64,000 nucleotides of DNA from the NCBI GenBank assembly GCA_903813345.2, contig CAIIXF020000006.1, forward strand, positions 14,884,348 to 14,948,347, read 5' to 3'. The notes under the pieces were generated by a model, which was not told the DNA's origin, made no database searches, and was given only the letters and a program-made list of their open reading frames with translations. Shown piece after piece: positions 10,834 to 23,169 of the stretch. How positions within the stretch are numbered: the stretch's first letter is position 1; each line of letters starts with the position of its first letter. This DNA is from Owenia fusiformis. Lineage: Eukaryota > Annelida > Polychaeta > Sabellida > Oweniidae. A program made the position numbers and the translations under genes.

Positions 10834-12460
10834 GTGCTGTATTTAGAATAAACAAGATCCTTTTCTTCATCCCCAGGTCTTGGAATCATCATACATTACT
10901 TCAATCATACTTATTGCCACCTTCAAATGGGATTCCCTGTGTTCTGTAAGCTTCTCACTATAGCAAAGCCAATGCAAGTGATTTATTTTAAGAATACTAA
11001 ACATCCAGCGAGCCTAAGAATTAAAAAAATTGTGTTCACGATTTTCGGACCTCAGAGAACAAACTTTTGGTTTGTTGTTCAAAGAAGAAAGAAAACTTCA
11101 AAAATGCATTAATTTCTATCAAATACTATGCTTATGCTTCATCATCAACAAAGTAAAGGTGCTATGGTCACATTTAACAATACGTTCTAACTTCTATAAG
11201 GTAAGTGGGAGTCCCATTTGTTGGCTTAGTTTTACAATGTAACATACAATAAAACCTGTGTATAGTGAGCATTATTCCGTATTATATAACTGTATAAAGA
11301 GATTTAGTTATTAAACAAGGCTAAAGGAGAGGAGGGAATGATCAATTAAATTTGTATTTTCTACCTATCATAACCCATGATACTATAGCGATACTTTTTT
11401 GTTGTGTTTATTATATAAACTGGCTTATTTTAGACTGACTGTCATCTGAATGGTTCATCCTTTTATTGTCAAATTTTAACCTCTTTGTCAGTGTTTTTTC
11501 CTAAGCAAATATAAATCACAGGACCAATGGACTGGCAATATCAAAATTTCAACCAGTCCAGGCTAAGCATCATCAGTCATCTGGACCTGTAACTTCTGCT
11601 ACATCACAGGTCCAAGTGATTTAATCAACCAGTCCTTAAAATATTAAAGTTACTTCGAATTCAGAACTATATGTATTGGCACTTACCTAAAGGAAATTTA
11701 AAAAATTAATACAGGAACCGGAAATTACTTTTGCTACACTGGACGAAAACAAATGTAGTTTGTATCTTCACCCGGGATTGTTTAACCTCCATTTATCCTA
11801 CTCGATCAATTTATGAATCCCCATATAATTTCTCGTTATAATTATATTTATTTAATAGTTAGTGGACAGTAATGAAGTCCCCGTGTTGGAATTCCCAGTT
11901 AATTTGCTTCCATAATCAGAAATTTTACATCGAGCGAAATACCATATGGTCGCTACCCACAATTCATTTCGACCAATCAGAAAACAGTTTTTCGAAGTTA
12001 TTGATAGATTATGCTACGCAATTTATCCTCGTTTGCAGACCTGAAACTCAAAAAAATATTTCAAAAAATCCTGTCTGTTTTAAAGATTTTCGATGTGATA
12101 ATGAGTAAAATCTTGAGTAAATGAAGTTCAACAATCGGACTGATGTTTGAGGTAAGACTTTGGTGCATATCTTAGCCATCGGACTTGGACGGTCTTGTGG
12201 ACTGGTTGATTGGAATAAATCGTCAGTCCTGGGTCAACATCATCGGAGATGTCCCATGGTCCGATGCTTAGGAAAAACACTGCTCTTTGTAATTCTTTAT
12301 AATCTCATTGACATCGGTGATGATCCTTTAAATAGTGGAATCCTTGACACATTTAAGTCAGTTGAAGGACTTTATTGAATTAATTAAAGGACATGATAGA
12401 GTCAATTAAGGGTGATCATTTTAATTTTAATCCAATCTGTTTTATAAATTGATGGGGGTG
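10834..12460. other. Unassigned spacer
   Basis: No gene supported. 11113-11212 (TACTATGCTTATGCTTCATC onward) is a diverged relative of 7141-7240 and 7662-7761, so another dispersed repeat passes through here. A lone CAATAAAACCTGTGTATAGTG at about 11248 looks like one end of a pogo-like element. The rest is AT-rich with nothing recognised. Confidence 0.5.
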
Positions 12461-12715
12461 CACTGGCGGATCGGGGGGGGGGGGGGGTGCAGAGAAAAAG
12501 TTGGGGCCAAAAAGGCCTTGAGGCCCCAAAAAGTGGGCCTTTTTAGTCATTACTGATTTTTTTAATTTCAGGCCAAATTTTGAAGAAAATGGGCCTCAAA
12601 ATTTCAAAATTTGGGCCCACTTTTGGGTTTTAGGGGCCCAAATTTAGGGGCGCAAGATTTTTTCTCTGACCTGAAATTTGGCCCTCCCCCTTGTTGGTTC
12701 CCAGATCCGCCCCTG
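12461..12715. mobile_element. Short TIR element with CACTGGCGGATC/GATCCGCCCCTG ends
   Basis: Left end CACTGGCGGATC followed by a G-run, right end GATCCGCCCCTG. A 5-bp GGGTG sits directly on both sides (12456-12460, 12716-12720). The interior is a self-complementary run of AAATTTTGGGCCC-like words. Ends of the CAGGGGCGGATC type are frequent in animal hAT-derived MITEs. Non-coding, 255 bp. Confidence 0.65.
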
Positions 12716-12939
12716 GGGTGAGAAAAAGATTAAGTTAGGGCTTAGCAGGTCGAGGTACTTATAGTTAACCAGATTATCTCCATTTGATGTTAGATGAATA
12801 TCCTGTCTTACAAAAACAAAGCTTATGATGTTACCACCAAAAAGTCTCCATTTTTTGTGGCGGCGGTTGGTGGTTGGTGGTCGGCGGGCAGCGGTTGGCA
12901 TCTGTAACATATTCTTAAAACTTCCAGTGATTTAACATT

Positions 12940-13345
12940 ACTGTTTAGACTGATTTCAATTATTTTTCAAAATCATCTACAAGTTTTCAGAAGTTCAAAT
13001 CTGACTTGACATTTCAGATTTGAAAAAACCAAACCAACTGTTTTTTCAAAATCATCTACACATTATCAGAATTTCAAATCTGAGTTAAGATTTAAGATTT
13101 GACCTTTAATGACCTTTTCAAGGTCAAGAAAAGGTCAAAAATGTCTTTTTTCAACTTGCTTCAAATTGACCAATTTTTTTTCAAAAATCATCAACATATT
13201 CGCAAAAGTTCAAATCTGACATTCTAGACATTCTCAAGGTCAAAAAAGATTTGACCTTTAATGACCTTCTCAAGCCAAAAGGGTCTTTTGTCAACTTGCT
13301 TCATATTGAACAATTTTTTTTCAAAATCATCTACAAGTTCTCAGA
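12940..13345. repeat. Degenerate repeat, about 4 copies
   Basis: The words CAAAATCATCTACA, TCAGAARTTCAAATCTGA and GATTTGACCTTTAATGACC recur at about 12966, 13047, 13175 and 13320 with uneven spacing of roughly 80 to 145 bp. No coding signal. Confidence 0.65.
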
Positions 13346-14367
13346 AATCCAAACCTGACTTAAGATTGAACTAATACTATTGTGATATTATAATTAGTCA
13401 CTTTTTTCAATAGAAGAGGAGACCAACATCTCAAATTGACCTTTTAATTATTTTTTGACAGGAAATATAAACATAAACTGCTTAACACTGATAAGGGAAT
13501 CATGGAAAATCCACAAGAAATCTTATATCTGATTCATTGTTCACTAGAGACAGGAAAATTCAATTAATTGATTTTGCCAAGATTTAGTGTCACTGTTCAC
13601 AGTAGGTAGATGTTCACTACATAAATGTACTTTACCATGGGAGTCAATGGGAGAAAAAGGTTTTGCCGAAAAAAAGTTCACTGTTGATAGGTGTTCACTG
13701 CTCACTAGAGAGATGTTTTTTTACGATCAAAGTTGTCACGAAAATCATGGTCAACATTGTAGTGTTTCGTTACGTAGCAATACGCTCATCACATTCCCAG
13801 TACATCGGGGAGCATTCAGATGTTATGAATTAACAGCCATCTATCTAGTTTTTTTCACAATTTGGGGTTATAATCAAAGAACCATTTTGATTTTAAAAAA
13901 TACTATGGTCAATCCCACTTTATTGAAAAACTAGAACTTTACTTTAGTTGTCAAAACTGAAAATTTTCTTTTGTTCTTGCCGAAAATGCTTTACAGGTTT
14001 CCTCCCCCTGAGATTTGAAATCAAATTGAGAGCCCCACATCTTAGTGTACTTAGGATACTAAAAATTATTTAGATGTAATTTAGAAAATAGGTACTACTT
14101 ACTGAGTAAATTGCATGGCTTTTTGAGTATGAGTAATAAAACAACAATGAAACTATATTTTTAGTGTGTATAGTTTCATGTGTAATGCAGTTAGGTATCA
14201 TGATTTACTGGGAACTTATATATTCAAAGTTGTAAACATTGATGTTTATGAAAGGAGGGAGGGATACATCAAATTTTTAAAAATAGAATACTCTTTTACA
14301 TAAACAGAAATCATCTGTTATGTTAATTGTTTTCTTTAACATTTTCTATTTCTTTGCTATTTTTCAG
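13346..14367. other. Spacer upstream of TRMT10C, presumed 5' intron/UTR
   Basis: No coding exon recognised. 13590-13710 holds GTTCACT/AGTGAAC words of the type found inside the pogo-like short elements, but without clear ends. The 3' limit is a good acceptor (TTTGCTATTTTTCAG, AG at 14366-14367). This implies that a non-coding first exon of TRMT10C lies somewhere upstream; I cannot place it. Confidence 0.4.
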
Positions 14368-14385
14368 GTAAAATCTGGTGTCAAA

Positions 14386-15371
14386 ATGTTGCGATCGATA
14401 TTTCCAAGGATAAGAGAAATGGTATTTGAATCGTTAACAAAGACAACTACTTATAATACTAATTGTGGATTTAGTACAGGATTTGCTAAAAATAAGATGA
14501 TAGCTATGTCCAATGTGGCAACAAAAATTGATTTAGAACGTGGAAATAAGCTAGACATAGAAGATGAAGCTACCTTAAGGATTCAAAACCTTACAACTGA
14601 TGAACAAGAAAAATTCAAACGTGTTCAAGTAGAGTATGATGTAGCGCAGTCTCTGAGCTTTAAAGTGCCTCGGGAAATGACAAACTCCATGTGGGTAAAA
14701 GTCTTGAAGGGAGATACGCAAAGTCGGAGAAAGAGATTGTTTAGCTATTTATGCCAGATTGAGTCAGAACGGAATAAAAGAATAGAGAAGAAACAAAAGA
14801 GACAGGAGCATCTTGAGCTGCAGAGACAAATACGTGCCGAGGCAGGGGAACCCGATGAGATAATTAGCAGGCTTCACATCAAAATTCACCGTAGCTATAT
14901 GTCAAGGTACTGGAACAATGGACTGGTACGAGCCTTGATGTTTGGCCAACCAATTGTCTTCGACATGGGATTCACTGAATATATGACGGAGAAAGAGAAC
15001 ATCGGTGCAGTTGAACAAATAGCCATGGCATATGGTCAGAATAAGATGAATTATGAACCATTTAACATTCATTTCTGTAACTGTGCACCTGATTCCAAAT
15101 CATCTCTTTGGTTGAATGATAAATTAAAAAACGAATTTGTTCAACAACCTTTATGCGAAATAACCAGTAAAAGTTACCTGGATATTTTTCCTAAAGAAAA
15201 GCTGGTGTACCTATCGCCAAATGCCCCCCATGTTCTTAAGGAATTTGACAGTGATGCTGTATATATCATTGGTGGCTTAGTGGACCTCTCTGAATCCAAA
15301 CCATTGACCATGGCGAAGGCTAAAGAGGAGAGAATTCAGATGGCAAAGCTCCCACTAGATAATTACTTACA
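14386..15371 (+). CDS. TRMT10C: TRMT10C/MRPP1-like mitochondrial tRNA m1R9 methyltransferase, coding exon 1
   Basis: Encodes residues 1-328 of a predicted 415-residue protein, close to the ~400 residues of the animal family. In known relatives this SPOUT methyltransferase joins SDR5C1 (MRPP2) in the mitochondrial tRNA m1A9/m1G9 complex and, with PRORP, in mitochondrial RNase P. The N-terminus (MLRSIFPRIREMVFESLTK) is basic and acid-free early, as in a mitochondrial targeting peptide. Residues 107-155 form a charged Lys/Arg/Glu helix. The SPOUT region (about 185-370) includes VYLSPNAPHVL (274-284) and VYIIGGLVDLSESKPL (292-307), with Asp300 at the position of the family's general base. I start at ATG 14386, 18 bp after an acceptor at 14366-14367, because the more upstream ATG lies in the polypyrimidine tract. 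The donor A|GTAAGTAGG splits the Gln329 codon. Confidence 0.93.
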
Positions 15372-15949
15372 GTAAGTAGGACCATTGTTTGTGTATGACT
15401 AATAGTGACTGTCCTGCATACATGTCTGGAAGAATGTTCATGTGAGCTCATTATAAATGAAATTAGTTACAACCCTAGTTTTATAAAATGCATGCGCGTA
15501 ACCAGGCAAGCGCGAGAGTACGCAGTTGCGCACCCTAAATGATGGAGCAAAAATAAATTGTTGTAAACACCATTAGTCTGGCTTTTATGCAAGACTTTTT
15601 AAGAATCTTAATCAGATAATTACTGTTTTACCATATCACCAATATTATACTTTGTATACAGAGATTGGGGGATTCATTTCTCCATAGCCCATCTTCTCTG
15701 TTCCTTTGCCTATGTGTATTTTGGGAAGTTAGTTATGTCAAATGTTTTGGGGATTTAGATAAGATTTTGGGAAGTTTATATATTGAGTGTTATACTGCCT
15801 TTACAAATGATAAATGTTATTTCATTTTATTTGTCTGCATGTTTTGCATATTATATCCATTGTCAGAATCTAATCTAAAAAGCTACAATACTTGCGCAAA
15901 CAATAGAGAGCAAAATCCTTACATGAAATATGCATTTTTGTGATTTTAG
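15372..15949 (+). other. TRMT10C: TRMT10C intron
   Basis: 578 bp, GTAAGT donor and TTTTGTGATTTTAG acceptor, phase 2. Choosing AG 15948-15949 gives LQFRKGHKSLTLDQM, which matches the family pattern between the SPOUT knot and the C-terminal helices. The next AG, 6 bp later, would delete two residues and fits less well. Nothing else is seen inside. Confidence 0.85.
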
Positions 15950-16211
15950 ATTTAGAAAGGGTCATAAATCGCTGACCCTTGACCAAATGATGAAGATCAT
16001 GCTAGAGTTACGTGATACAAGAGACTGGATGAAAGCTTTTCGTCACGTCCCACAGAGAAAGCTGGACAGGCAAACAAACGAGACAATAGAAATGTTACGG
16101 GACAGACATGTCCCAAGTAAAAGACCTCAAAAGGAAAGAGGTGCCACTAGTGGGAAACCTCAAAAAGAAAGAGGCAGTACTATTGAAATGCTACTTAACC
16201 AACTTGATTGA
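15950..16211 (+). CDS. TRMT10C: TRMT10C-like, coding exon 2 (C-terminus)
   Basis: Completes the protein (residues 329-415) and ends at TGA 16209-16211. FRKGHKSLTLDQMMKIMLEL followed by RDWMKAFRHVPQRK is the typical C-terminal part of metazoan TRMT10C: a conserved LTLDQM helix, then W..A...VP.RK. The last ~40 residues are not conserved in my recollection of the family. They contain the short direct repeat PQKERG twice (about 392-406), coming from a slipped DNA repeat of CCTCAAAARGAAAGAGG. The frame stays open and codon use matches exon 1, so the gene looks intact. Confidence 0.92.
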
Positions 16212-16412
16212 AGGATATAGACACTGGATTTTACTAGGTACCTTAGTACTTGTCCCTCATAGCCTCATTGTGGTCATTTATACTACTGTACTTCTGTAAC
16301 CATGTTCATCTGGTGCTCATGTCAAATCTGAGGCAAATTCAAAACTTCTTTTTACTAATTACAATGAGGTCCCTTATGTCTATAACTCAAGTGTTGATTG
16401 CAGGTCTTCTAA

Positions 16413-16418
16413 AATAAA
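16413..16418 (+). promoter_or_regulatory. Possible polyadenylation signal of TRMT10C
   Basis: AATAAA about 200 bp after the stop codon in AT-rich sequence. It is the first canonical hexamer downstream that I noticed. Use is not proved. Confidence 0.4.
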
Positions 16419-17064
16419 AAAACAGGCAATTGTTCATGCCAAATTAATATGTTGTGCCAAAAATAGTCAATGGTTACAGAATATTACAACAAATTGATTA
16501 GAATAGCTTTATTTTTACAGAGAATGAATTTAAAAAAGTCATTCTTGCATCAATTCTCTGGGCTACCCTTCTGACAACATTGTGATGCTTGTTACATCTT
16601 CTGTTTCTTTGACGTGCAGTAGCAACATCTCTTGATTAAGCAACACGAAAGCATGGTTTATCACAATTCGATGACATTATCCATCCCCATTGTGTAATAG
16701 TGGTTAGGTTAACAGGGACTTGATGTAAGATGTATAACAATGGCCACTTTGAAAGACTTGGAGGGACCTCTTGCTAGCTAAGATGTTCTTGTTTACTGTT
16801 GGATACATTTTAGTTTCTATGAAAGGAAAGTATTCTCAGCAAATATAGCCTAGACTAAGAATGAGAAAAAAATATGGATCACGTATGTGAAATTGCAGTT
16901 TCTTCTAAATCCTCAAATAAACTTTGATACAGGAATTATAGTTTGTATAATAATATTTTTGAAATTCAACTTTCCCTTGGTATATCAATGTCAAATCATA
17001 ATTTCTGTTTCAGAAAGTAAGGAAGGATTTAAATCAATGCATGCTCACTTTTGCAGCGACACTA
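16419..17064. other. Spacer between TRMT10C and GT11 genes
   Basis: AT-rich, with no open frame of interest and no recognised repeat. Confidence 0.45.
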
Positions 17065-17229
17065 GAGCCTCTCTCACATTTGCTCTATGGCGGACGTAGC
17101 TTCACAAAATCGATATAGAAAATCTACAGCGCACAACTTATCCATATACTGTATGCTGCATATTTCTCTTGATTTTGGGAAGCTATGCCGCCATACAGTT
17201 GCCATTGATCAAATGTGACCAAGGCATTA
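17065..17229. mobile_element. Short TIR element, CATTTGCTC family
   Basis: Left part GCCTCTCTCACATTTGCTC and right part GATCAAATGTGACCAAGGCA are inverse to each other. Inside, GGCGGACGTAGCTTC and AAGCTATGCCGCC form a second inverse pair. Relatives are at 29312-29446 and 35766-35907. Non-coding. Confidence 0.6.
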
Positions 17230-17240
17230 GTTTTCAACTA

Positions 17241-17418
17241 CAGTAAAACTTGTGTATAGTGAACATTTTTTTGCCAAGAAAAAACGTTCACTGTAGGTAG
17301 GTGTTCACTAGAGAGAGGGTAATTTATACATAAGTCAGTGGACTATGTGCGTAGGAAGGGTGTCCACTAGAGACAGGTGTTCACTAGAGAGAGGTGTTCA
17401 CTAAGACAGGTTTTACTG
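17241..17418. mobile_element. Short pogo/Tigger-like element (MITE) flanked by TA
   Basis: CAGTAAAACTTGTGTATAG at the left, CTAAGACAGGTTTTACTG at the right, TA at 17239-17240 and 17419-17420. The interior repeats GTTCACTAGAGA and its inverse, a different word from the TGGAACACC of the copies near position 132, while the outer ends are the same. Confidence 0.75.
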
Positions 17419-18331
17419 TAAGTGTAATGCTGTCATTTACATTGTAAATGCACATATACACTGTAAACATATACACTTTGATACAAAGCAGATTTGTTCC
17501 TATCAAATCTATAAAAATACATTCTTCTGCCATCATAGATGTCTCTTCATTACATATAGTAACGTTTGTACAATTGTTAGCTCTATTAATAAATCACCAA
17601 ATGACATTAATAGTAAAATCTTGCATTAGCCTTAGAGAGGAGAGGATATCCTCTGTAACCCACACACCCCCTCTGGCAACCTCCCCCATCCAAACTTATT
17701 GGATACAGACTCATTGGATGCTACTTATATTCCAGGCCCATTTCTGATATCTAAACACATCAAAAATTCCCACCAAATCACCAAATCGTATATTAATGGT
17801 AAAATTATCAGGAGAGAAGGGCATCCCCCGGCAAAACATTGTTTAAATATTAATTAATGAAATATGAATTACATAAGTTAATAATTGGCTAGAACTGATA
17901 GCATATCATGGTTTAGATTCAAAGTGCCTTTTGCTGCACACCTGAGTTATCTACTCTCATAAATTATTTTGATACCTAAAAGGTGTCTAACTTATGTACA
18001 TGTATTTTGTGTTTTAAGATATTTCATGCTCTCGAGGCCGCATCAAAAAGAAAATAATTATGTTAAACTATTTGAACTATATTTTAAAATTCACATAATG
18101 TTAAACAATGAATTAATTTCACAAGATTCCTGTATAGAATGCACTTTCAAATGGTAATGATGTGAATCTTCATAAGAGGTGTACTTATACATCCAACTAG
18201 CAAATATATAGATAACATGTACATCTGTCTACTACAGATATACTTTGGAAATGAACAATATGGCAACAATACAATATATTATTGAAATATTAAGTTTTTT
18301 GTTGTGATTGACAGAGGATGAAGTTTTGAAC
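17419..18331 (+). other. Spacer and probable 5' UTR of the GT11 gene
   Basis: No repeat or gene recognised before about 18300. A plausible acceptor (TTTTTTGTTGTGATTGACAG, ending 18314) precedes the first coding ATG by 17 bp, so a non-coding first exon may lie upstream. That leader would contain a short upstream ATG (18319) that stops after four codons. Confidence 0.4.
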
Positions 18332-18546
18332 ATGAGGCAGATATCATTGACTGTTATAAGATTATTTGTCTTCATATTAACTGCAAGTTTTATTCTTTTA
18401 CTGACAAAAATGAATTCAGGAAATGTGGATTATCATGAATTGACTGAAGTGCAGTTTGAACGAGAATTACAAAAATGTGTAGTAGATTCTTATATCCTGG
18501 AGGATATGGGCAACAATAAACTTTCAGCTGATTCAGCAGTTTTCAG
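18332..18546 (+). CDS. GT11 alpha-1,2-fucosyltransferase-like, exon 1 (membrane anchor and stem)
   Basis: Encodes residues 1-71 plus two bases of Arg72. MRQISLTVIRLFVFILTASF starts a short basic cytoplasmic tail followed by one hydrophobic segment (about residues 8-25), then a hydrophilic stem: the layout of a type II Golgi glycosyltransferase. The link to the catalytic exon rests on a phase-2 donor (TTCAG|GTTATA) that matches the phase of the acceptor at 25774-25775. It also rests on total length: 359 residues when joined, against about 340-370 in animal FUT1/FUT2-type enzymes. ATG 18332 is the first in-frame start that gives this topology. The donor is weak (GTTATA), and transcript evidence would settle the junction. 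Confidence 0.72.
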
Positions 18547-19034
18547 GTTATACTAGTAGTTAAGTCTCAATTAGTGGTTGCTTCAAATATTGACATCTAA
18601 TTTTATTGTGAACCTAGATTAGAAGTATATGAGATGGAAAAAAACCAAGTTGTCAAATGAACAGGGGGTGGGTTCATCATTAAAGATCATTTGCATTAGC
18701 CTAAGTTATTTTGCCTTTTCCATGATGAAATTGATTATTTAGATTGTTCTACATTGTACATAGTATTGCACCATTATATACACCTGTGCCACATATTACT
18801 TCATCATCTGTGAATGAGCAGGTGTATCAGAGGTCACAAGTGTGAATTCTGTCATGTTTGTGCTATGGTACATTGTATCACTTCAATAAAACATGATGTA
18901 GCATAAGTACCATACAAGTTGATCACTGACTTTTGAAATTTTATTTTTTCCAATGCGAGTCTCCATTATGCTATTTTATGCACAGAACGAAAAATGTTAT
19001 TGTCTTAATAGGCCTTTGATTTTATAATAGTTTT

Positions 19035-21390
19035 TAGCTCACATGGTGAGCTTTTGCAATCACTCACTTGTCCGTCTGTCTGTCCGTCCGTCTGTCCGTC
19101 CGTCCGTCCGTCTGTCCGTCAACAATAGTGGCACGTTTTTAAACCTCTGTCGATAGGATTCCTGTTTTAAGTTATTTCTGTTCAACATCAATACAGAAAA
19201 CCCCCCTATGACTCCTGGTTCAAAAGCTTGCCTATTTTCAAAATGGCCGTCACTTTTGTCTCGCGAAATTCACTTTTAGCCCATTTCCTAGCTAACCTCT
19301 GTCGATAGGATTCCTGTTTTAAGTTATTTCTGTTCAACATCAATACAGAAAACCCCCCTATGACTCCTGGTTCAAAAGCTCGCCTATTTTCAAAATGGCG
19401 GTCACTTTTGTCTCGCGAAATTCACTTTTGGCCCATTTCCTAGCTTTACAAATAATTTCAGGTGTCCTACATTGTAAAAATCCATGTCAATGTAAAGATT
19501 AGATATATGAAATAATTTTGTTACAAAAAATCAGCGAAAAATTGTATCCATTTTTTTATTTTCAGCCATTTTAGTTAACATTGATTTGTCTATCTGACTC
19601 GCGAAATCCACTTTCTGTCAATAACAGTGGCACGTTTTAAAACCTCTGTCGATAGGATTCCTGTTTTAAGTTATTTCTGTTCAACATGAATTCAGAAAAC
19701 TCCCCTATGACTCCTGGTTCAAAAGCTCGCCTATTTTCAAAATGGCCGCCATTTTTGTCTCGCGAAATTCACTTTTGACCCATTTCCTAGCTTTACAAAT
19801 AATTTCAAGTGTCCTACATTTTAGAAATCCATTGCAAAGTAAAGAGTAGATGTATGAAATAATTTTGTTACGAAAAATCAGCGAAAAATTATATCCATTT
19901 ATTTATTATCAGCCATTTTAGTTAACATTGATTTGTCAATCTGTCTCGCAAAATTCACTTTTGGATCATTTACCTTAAACCCTCTGTCGATAGGATTCCC
20001 ATTTTAAGTTATTTTTGTTCAACATCAATACAAAAAACTCTCCTATGACTCTTGGTTCAAAAGCTCGGCTATTTTCAAAATGGCCGTCACTTTTGTCTCG
20101 CGAAATTCACTTTTGACCCATTTCCTAGCTTTACAAATAATTTCAGGTGTCCTACATTGTAAAAATCCATGTCAATGTAAAGGGTAGATATATGAAATAA
20201 TTTTGTTACAAAAAATCAGCGAAAAATTGTATCCATTTTTTTATTTTCAGCCATTTTAGTTAACATTGATTTGTCTATCTGACTCGCGAAATCCACTTTC
20301 TGTCAATAACAGTGGCACGTTTTAAAACCTCTGTCGATAGGATTCCTGTTTTAAGTTATTTCTGTTCAACATCAATTCAGAAAACTCCCCTATGACTCCT
20401 GGTTCAAAAGCTCGCCTATTTTCAAAATGGCCGCCATTTTTGTCTCGCGAAATTCACTTTTGACCCATTTCCTAGCTTTGCAAATAATTTCAAGTGTCCT
20501 ACATTGTAAAAATCCATGTCAATGTAAAGAGTAGATGTATGAAATAATTTTGTTACGAAAAATCAGCGAAAAATTATATCCATTTAATTATTTTCAGCCA
20601 TTTTAGTTAACATTGATTTGTCCATCTGTCTCGCAAAATCCACTTTTGGACCATTTACCTTAAACCCTCTGTCAATAGGATTCCCATTTTAAGTTAATTT
20701 TGTTCAACATCAATACAAAAAACTCTCCTATGACTCTTGGTTCAAAAGCTCGCCTATTTTCAAAATAGTTGCCATTCTTGTTTCGCGAAATTCACTTTTT
20801 GCCAAGTTCCTAGCTTTACAAATAATTTCAGCTGTCCTGCATTGTAAAAAGCCATGTCACTGTAAAAGGTAGTTGTATGAAATAATTTTGTTACAAAAAA
20901 TCGACAAAATATTATGTCCGTTTCTTTATTTTCAGCCATTTTAGTTAACATTGATTTGTCCATCTGTCTCGCGAAATCCTCTTTTGGACCATTTGCTTAA
21001 AACCTCTGTCGATAGGATTCCAGTTTCAAGTTATTTTTGTTCAACATCAATACAAAAAACTCCCCTATGACTCCTGGTTCAAAAGCTTGCCTGATTTCAA
21101 AATGGTCGCCATTTTTCTCTCGCGAAATTCAATTTTGGCCCATTTCCTAGCTTTACAAATAATTTCAGGTGTCTTGCATTGCAAAAAGCCATGTCACTGT
21201 AAAGAGTAGTTGTATGAAATAATTTTGTTACAAATTATTGGCAAAAAATTATATCCGTTTTTTTTTCAGCCATTTTAATTGACTGAGAGACAGATGGCTT
21301 GAAATAATTTTGTAACAAAAAATCAGCAAAAAATTATATCCGTTTTTTTCTGTTACCATGTGAGCCCAGTACCCATGGTACTAATTTTTC
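19035..21390. repeat. Tandem array, ~340-bp unit (about 6.5 copies, dimeric ~685 bp)
   Basis: CCTCTGTCGATAGGATTCC recurs near 19144, 19296, 19643, 19982, 20329, 20667 and 21004. Features such as GGCACGTTTTAAAACCTC (about 19631, 20317) and GGAYCATTTACCTTAAACC (about 19963, 20648) recur every second unit, so the higher-order unit is ~685 bp. The array is bounded by AGCTCACATGGTGAGC plus a TCCGTCTG microsatellite on the left and CCATGTGAGCCCAGTACC on the right, which are partly inverse. This suggests amplification inside one mobile element. Confidence 0.9.
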
Positions 21391-21512
21391 ATCTTAAAAA
21401 CAGGAATACACTTTAAAACGTTTTATTGACTATAAGACTGCACCATATAATTCAAAAAATTATTTCTCATTTTCAAGGATTATCCATGGATTAACACCCA
21501 GGTATTTTTTAT

Positions 21513-22425
21513 TATCGTACCTAATAAAGGTACGATATTGTCGTCAGCTTGACGGGCGGGCGGGCGGCGTCTCACTTTTCAGCTTGTCTACAGGTTTCCA
21601 GCCAAACCATTTGACAGATTCATCTGAAATTTTCAGGAATGTTTCTACATATCAAAGTTAAGAACTGATTAGTTTTTGGGCATTCTGGGTAAATTTTAAG
21701 GTGGCCATTTTGGATTTTCCGTCCTAAAATCTTCACTTTCAAGACTTGTCTACAGGTTTCCAGCAAAACCATTTGACGGATTCATCTGAAATTTTCAGGA
21801 ATGTTTCTACGTATCAAAGTTAAGAACTGATTAGTTTTTGGGCATTCTGGGTAAATTTTAAGGTGGCCATTTTGGATTTTCTGTCCTTAAATCTTCACTT
21901 TCAAGACTTGTCTACAGGTTTCCAGCCAAACCATTTGACGGATTCATCTGAAATTTTCAGGGATGTTTCTACGTATCAAAGTTAAGAACTGATTAGTTTT
22001 TTGGCATTCTGGGTAAAATTTAAGGTGGCCATTTTGGATTTTCCGTCCTAAAATCTTCACTTTCAAGACTTGTCTACAGGTTTCCAGCCAAACCATTTGA
22101 CGGATTCATTTGCAATTTACAGGGATGTTTCTACATATCAAAGTTAACAACTGATTAGTTTTTGGGCATTCTGGGTTAATTTTAAGGTGGCCATTTTGGA
22201 TTTTCCGTCCTAAAATCTTCACTTTCAAGACTTGTCTACAGGTTTCCAGTCAAACCATTTGATGGATTCATCTGAAATTTTCAGGGATGTTTCTACGTAT
22301 CAAAGTTAAGAACTGATTAGTTTTTGGGCATTCTGGGTAAATTTTAAGGTGGCCATTTTGGATTTTCCGTCCTAAATTCTTCACTGTCACACTGCTGTGT
22401 TTTAGGTACGATATTGTTCACGTCT
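21513..22425. repeat. Tandem array, ~163-bp unit, 5 copies
   Basis: Units start near CTTGTCTACAGGTTTCCAG at about 21584, 21746, 21908, 22071 and 22235, more than 90% alike. The left border contains the palindrome GTACCTAATAAAGGTAC followed by GATATTGT and GGGCGGGCGGGCGG. The right border again carries GGTACGATATTGT. Non-coding. Some units contain AAGGTGGCCATTTTGG. Confidence 0.92.
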
Positions 22426-23169
22426 GTGCCTTGTATTATTCAAACTTCAGAAGGCTGGAAATCATTGTGCTCGATGCTTTTGAATAATATAAATGCTGTT
22501 TTAAATAGGTTTCATGTATGCCAATAATTTCTCAAATTGTGTAAACTGCACCAATTCTAAAATCCCTAGAATATTCTCTTGGAGGAATTTCCCATGTTAA
22601 TTCAATGATGGGGTTCCAAGCAGATTTTGAGATAACAGGAAGGTTAATTCTTTAACATACACCTTACTGGGTTGTGATATAAATGAAAGCAACCTGATAA
22701 GGTGTATATTAAAGATTAATTAACAAATTCCCATTTTGTATCTATCTATGATCAACTTCTCAGCATTAGAAATAACCAGCATTAGAAACAACCCTAATAA
22801 AGAGACATTGTTGCAAGGTGTGCTATGTAACATCATGTTTCCCACATTCTGTATTCTCAACAAAAGCATATATCTAGATGGGAGAGTATGCTAGCATATT
22901 GACTTAACGATGTCATAAAACCTTTTTACTACCTTTTGTATTCGTTCGACTTCACTTCTTGAAAGAGAGCTTCAAGAAGTGAAGTCGAAGTTTACAATAA
23001 ACCTCTGATCTCACTGAGCCAATCAGAGCGCGTTGAAATACGGACAACTTTCTGTATATGGTCATTTCCTCTGACATCAACATATTGTTAATGAGCACGT
23101 ATGAGCAGATGACATTAAAAAATTTGAATGTAAACCAACTTCTGTCGGCCATTTTGAGGTTAAATGCAA

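Noticed and set aside
12644-12910. Minus-strand 88-codon frame
   Set aside because: It overlaps the short TIR element with GATCCGCCCCTG ends and a low-complexity GGCGGTTGGTGG stretch.
14320-14385. Upstream ATG at 14320 as start of TRMT10C
   Set aside because: The 22 codons before 14386 cover a pyrimidine tract and a consensus acceptor AG, so they are intron sequence.
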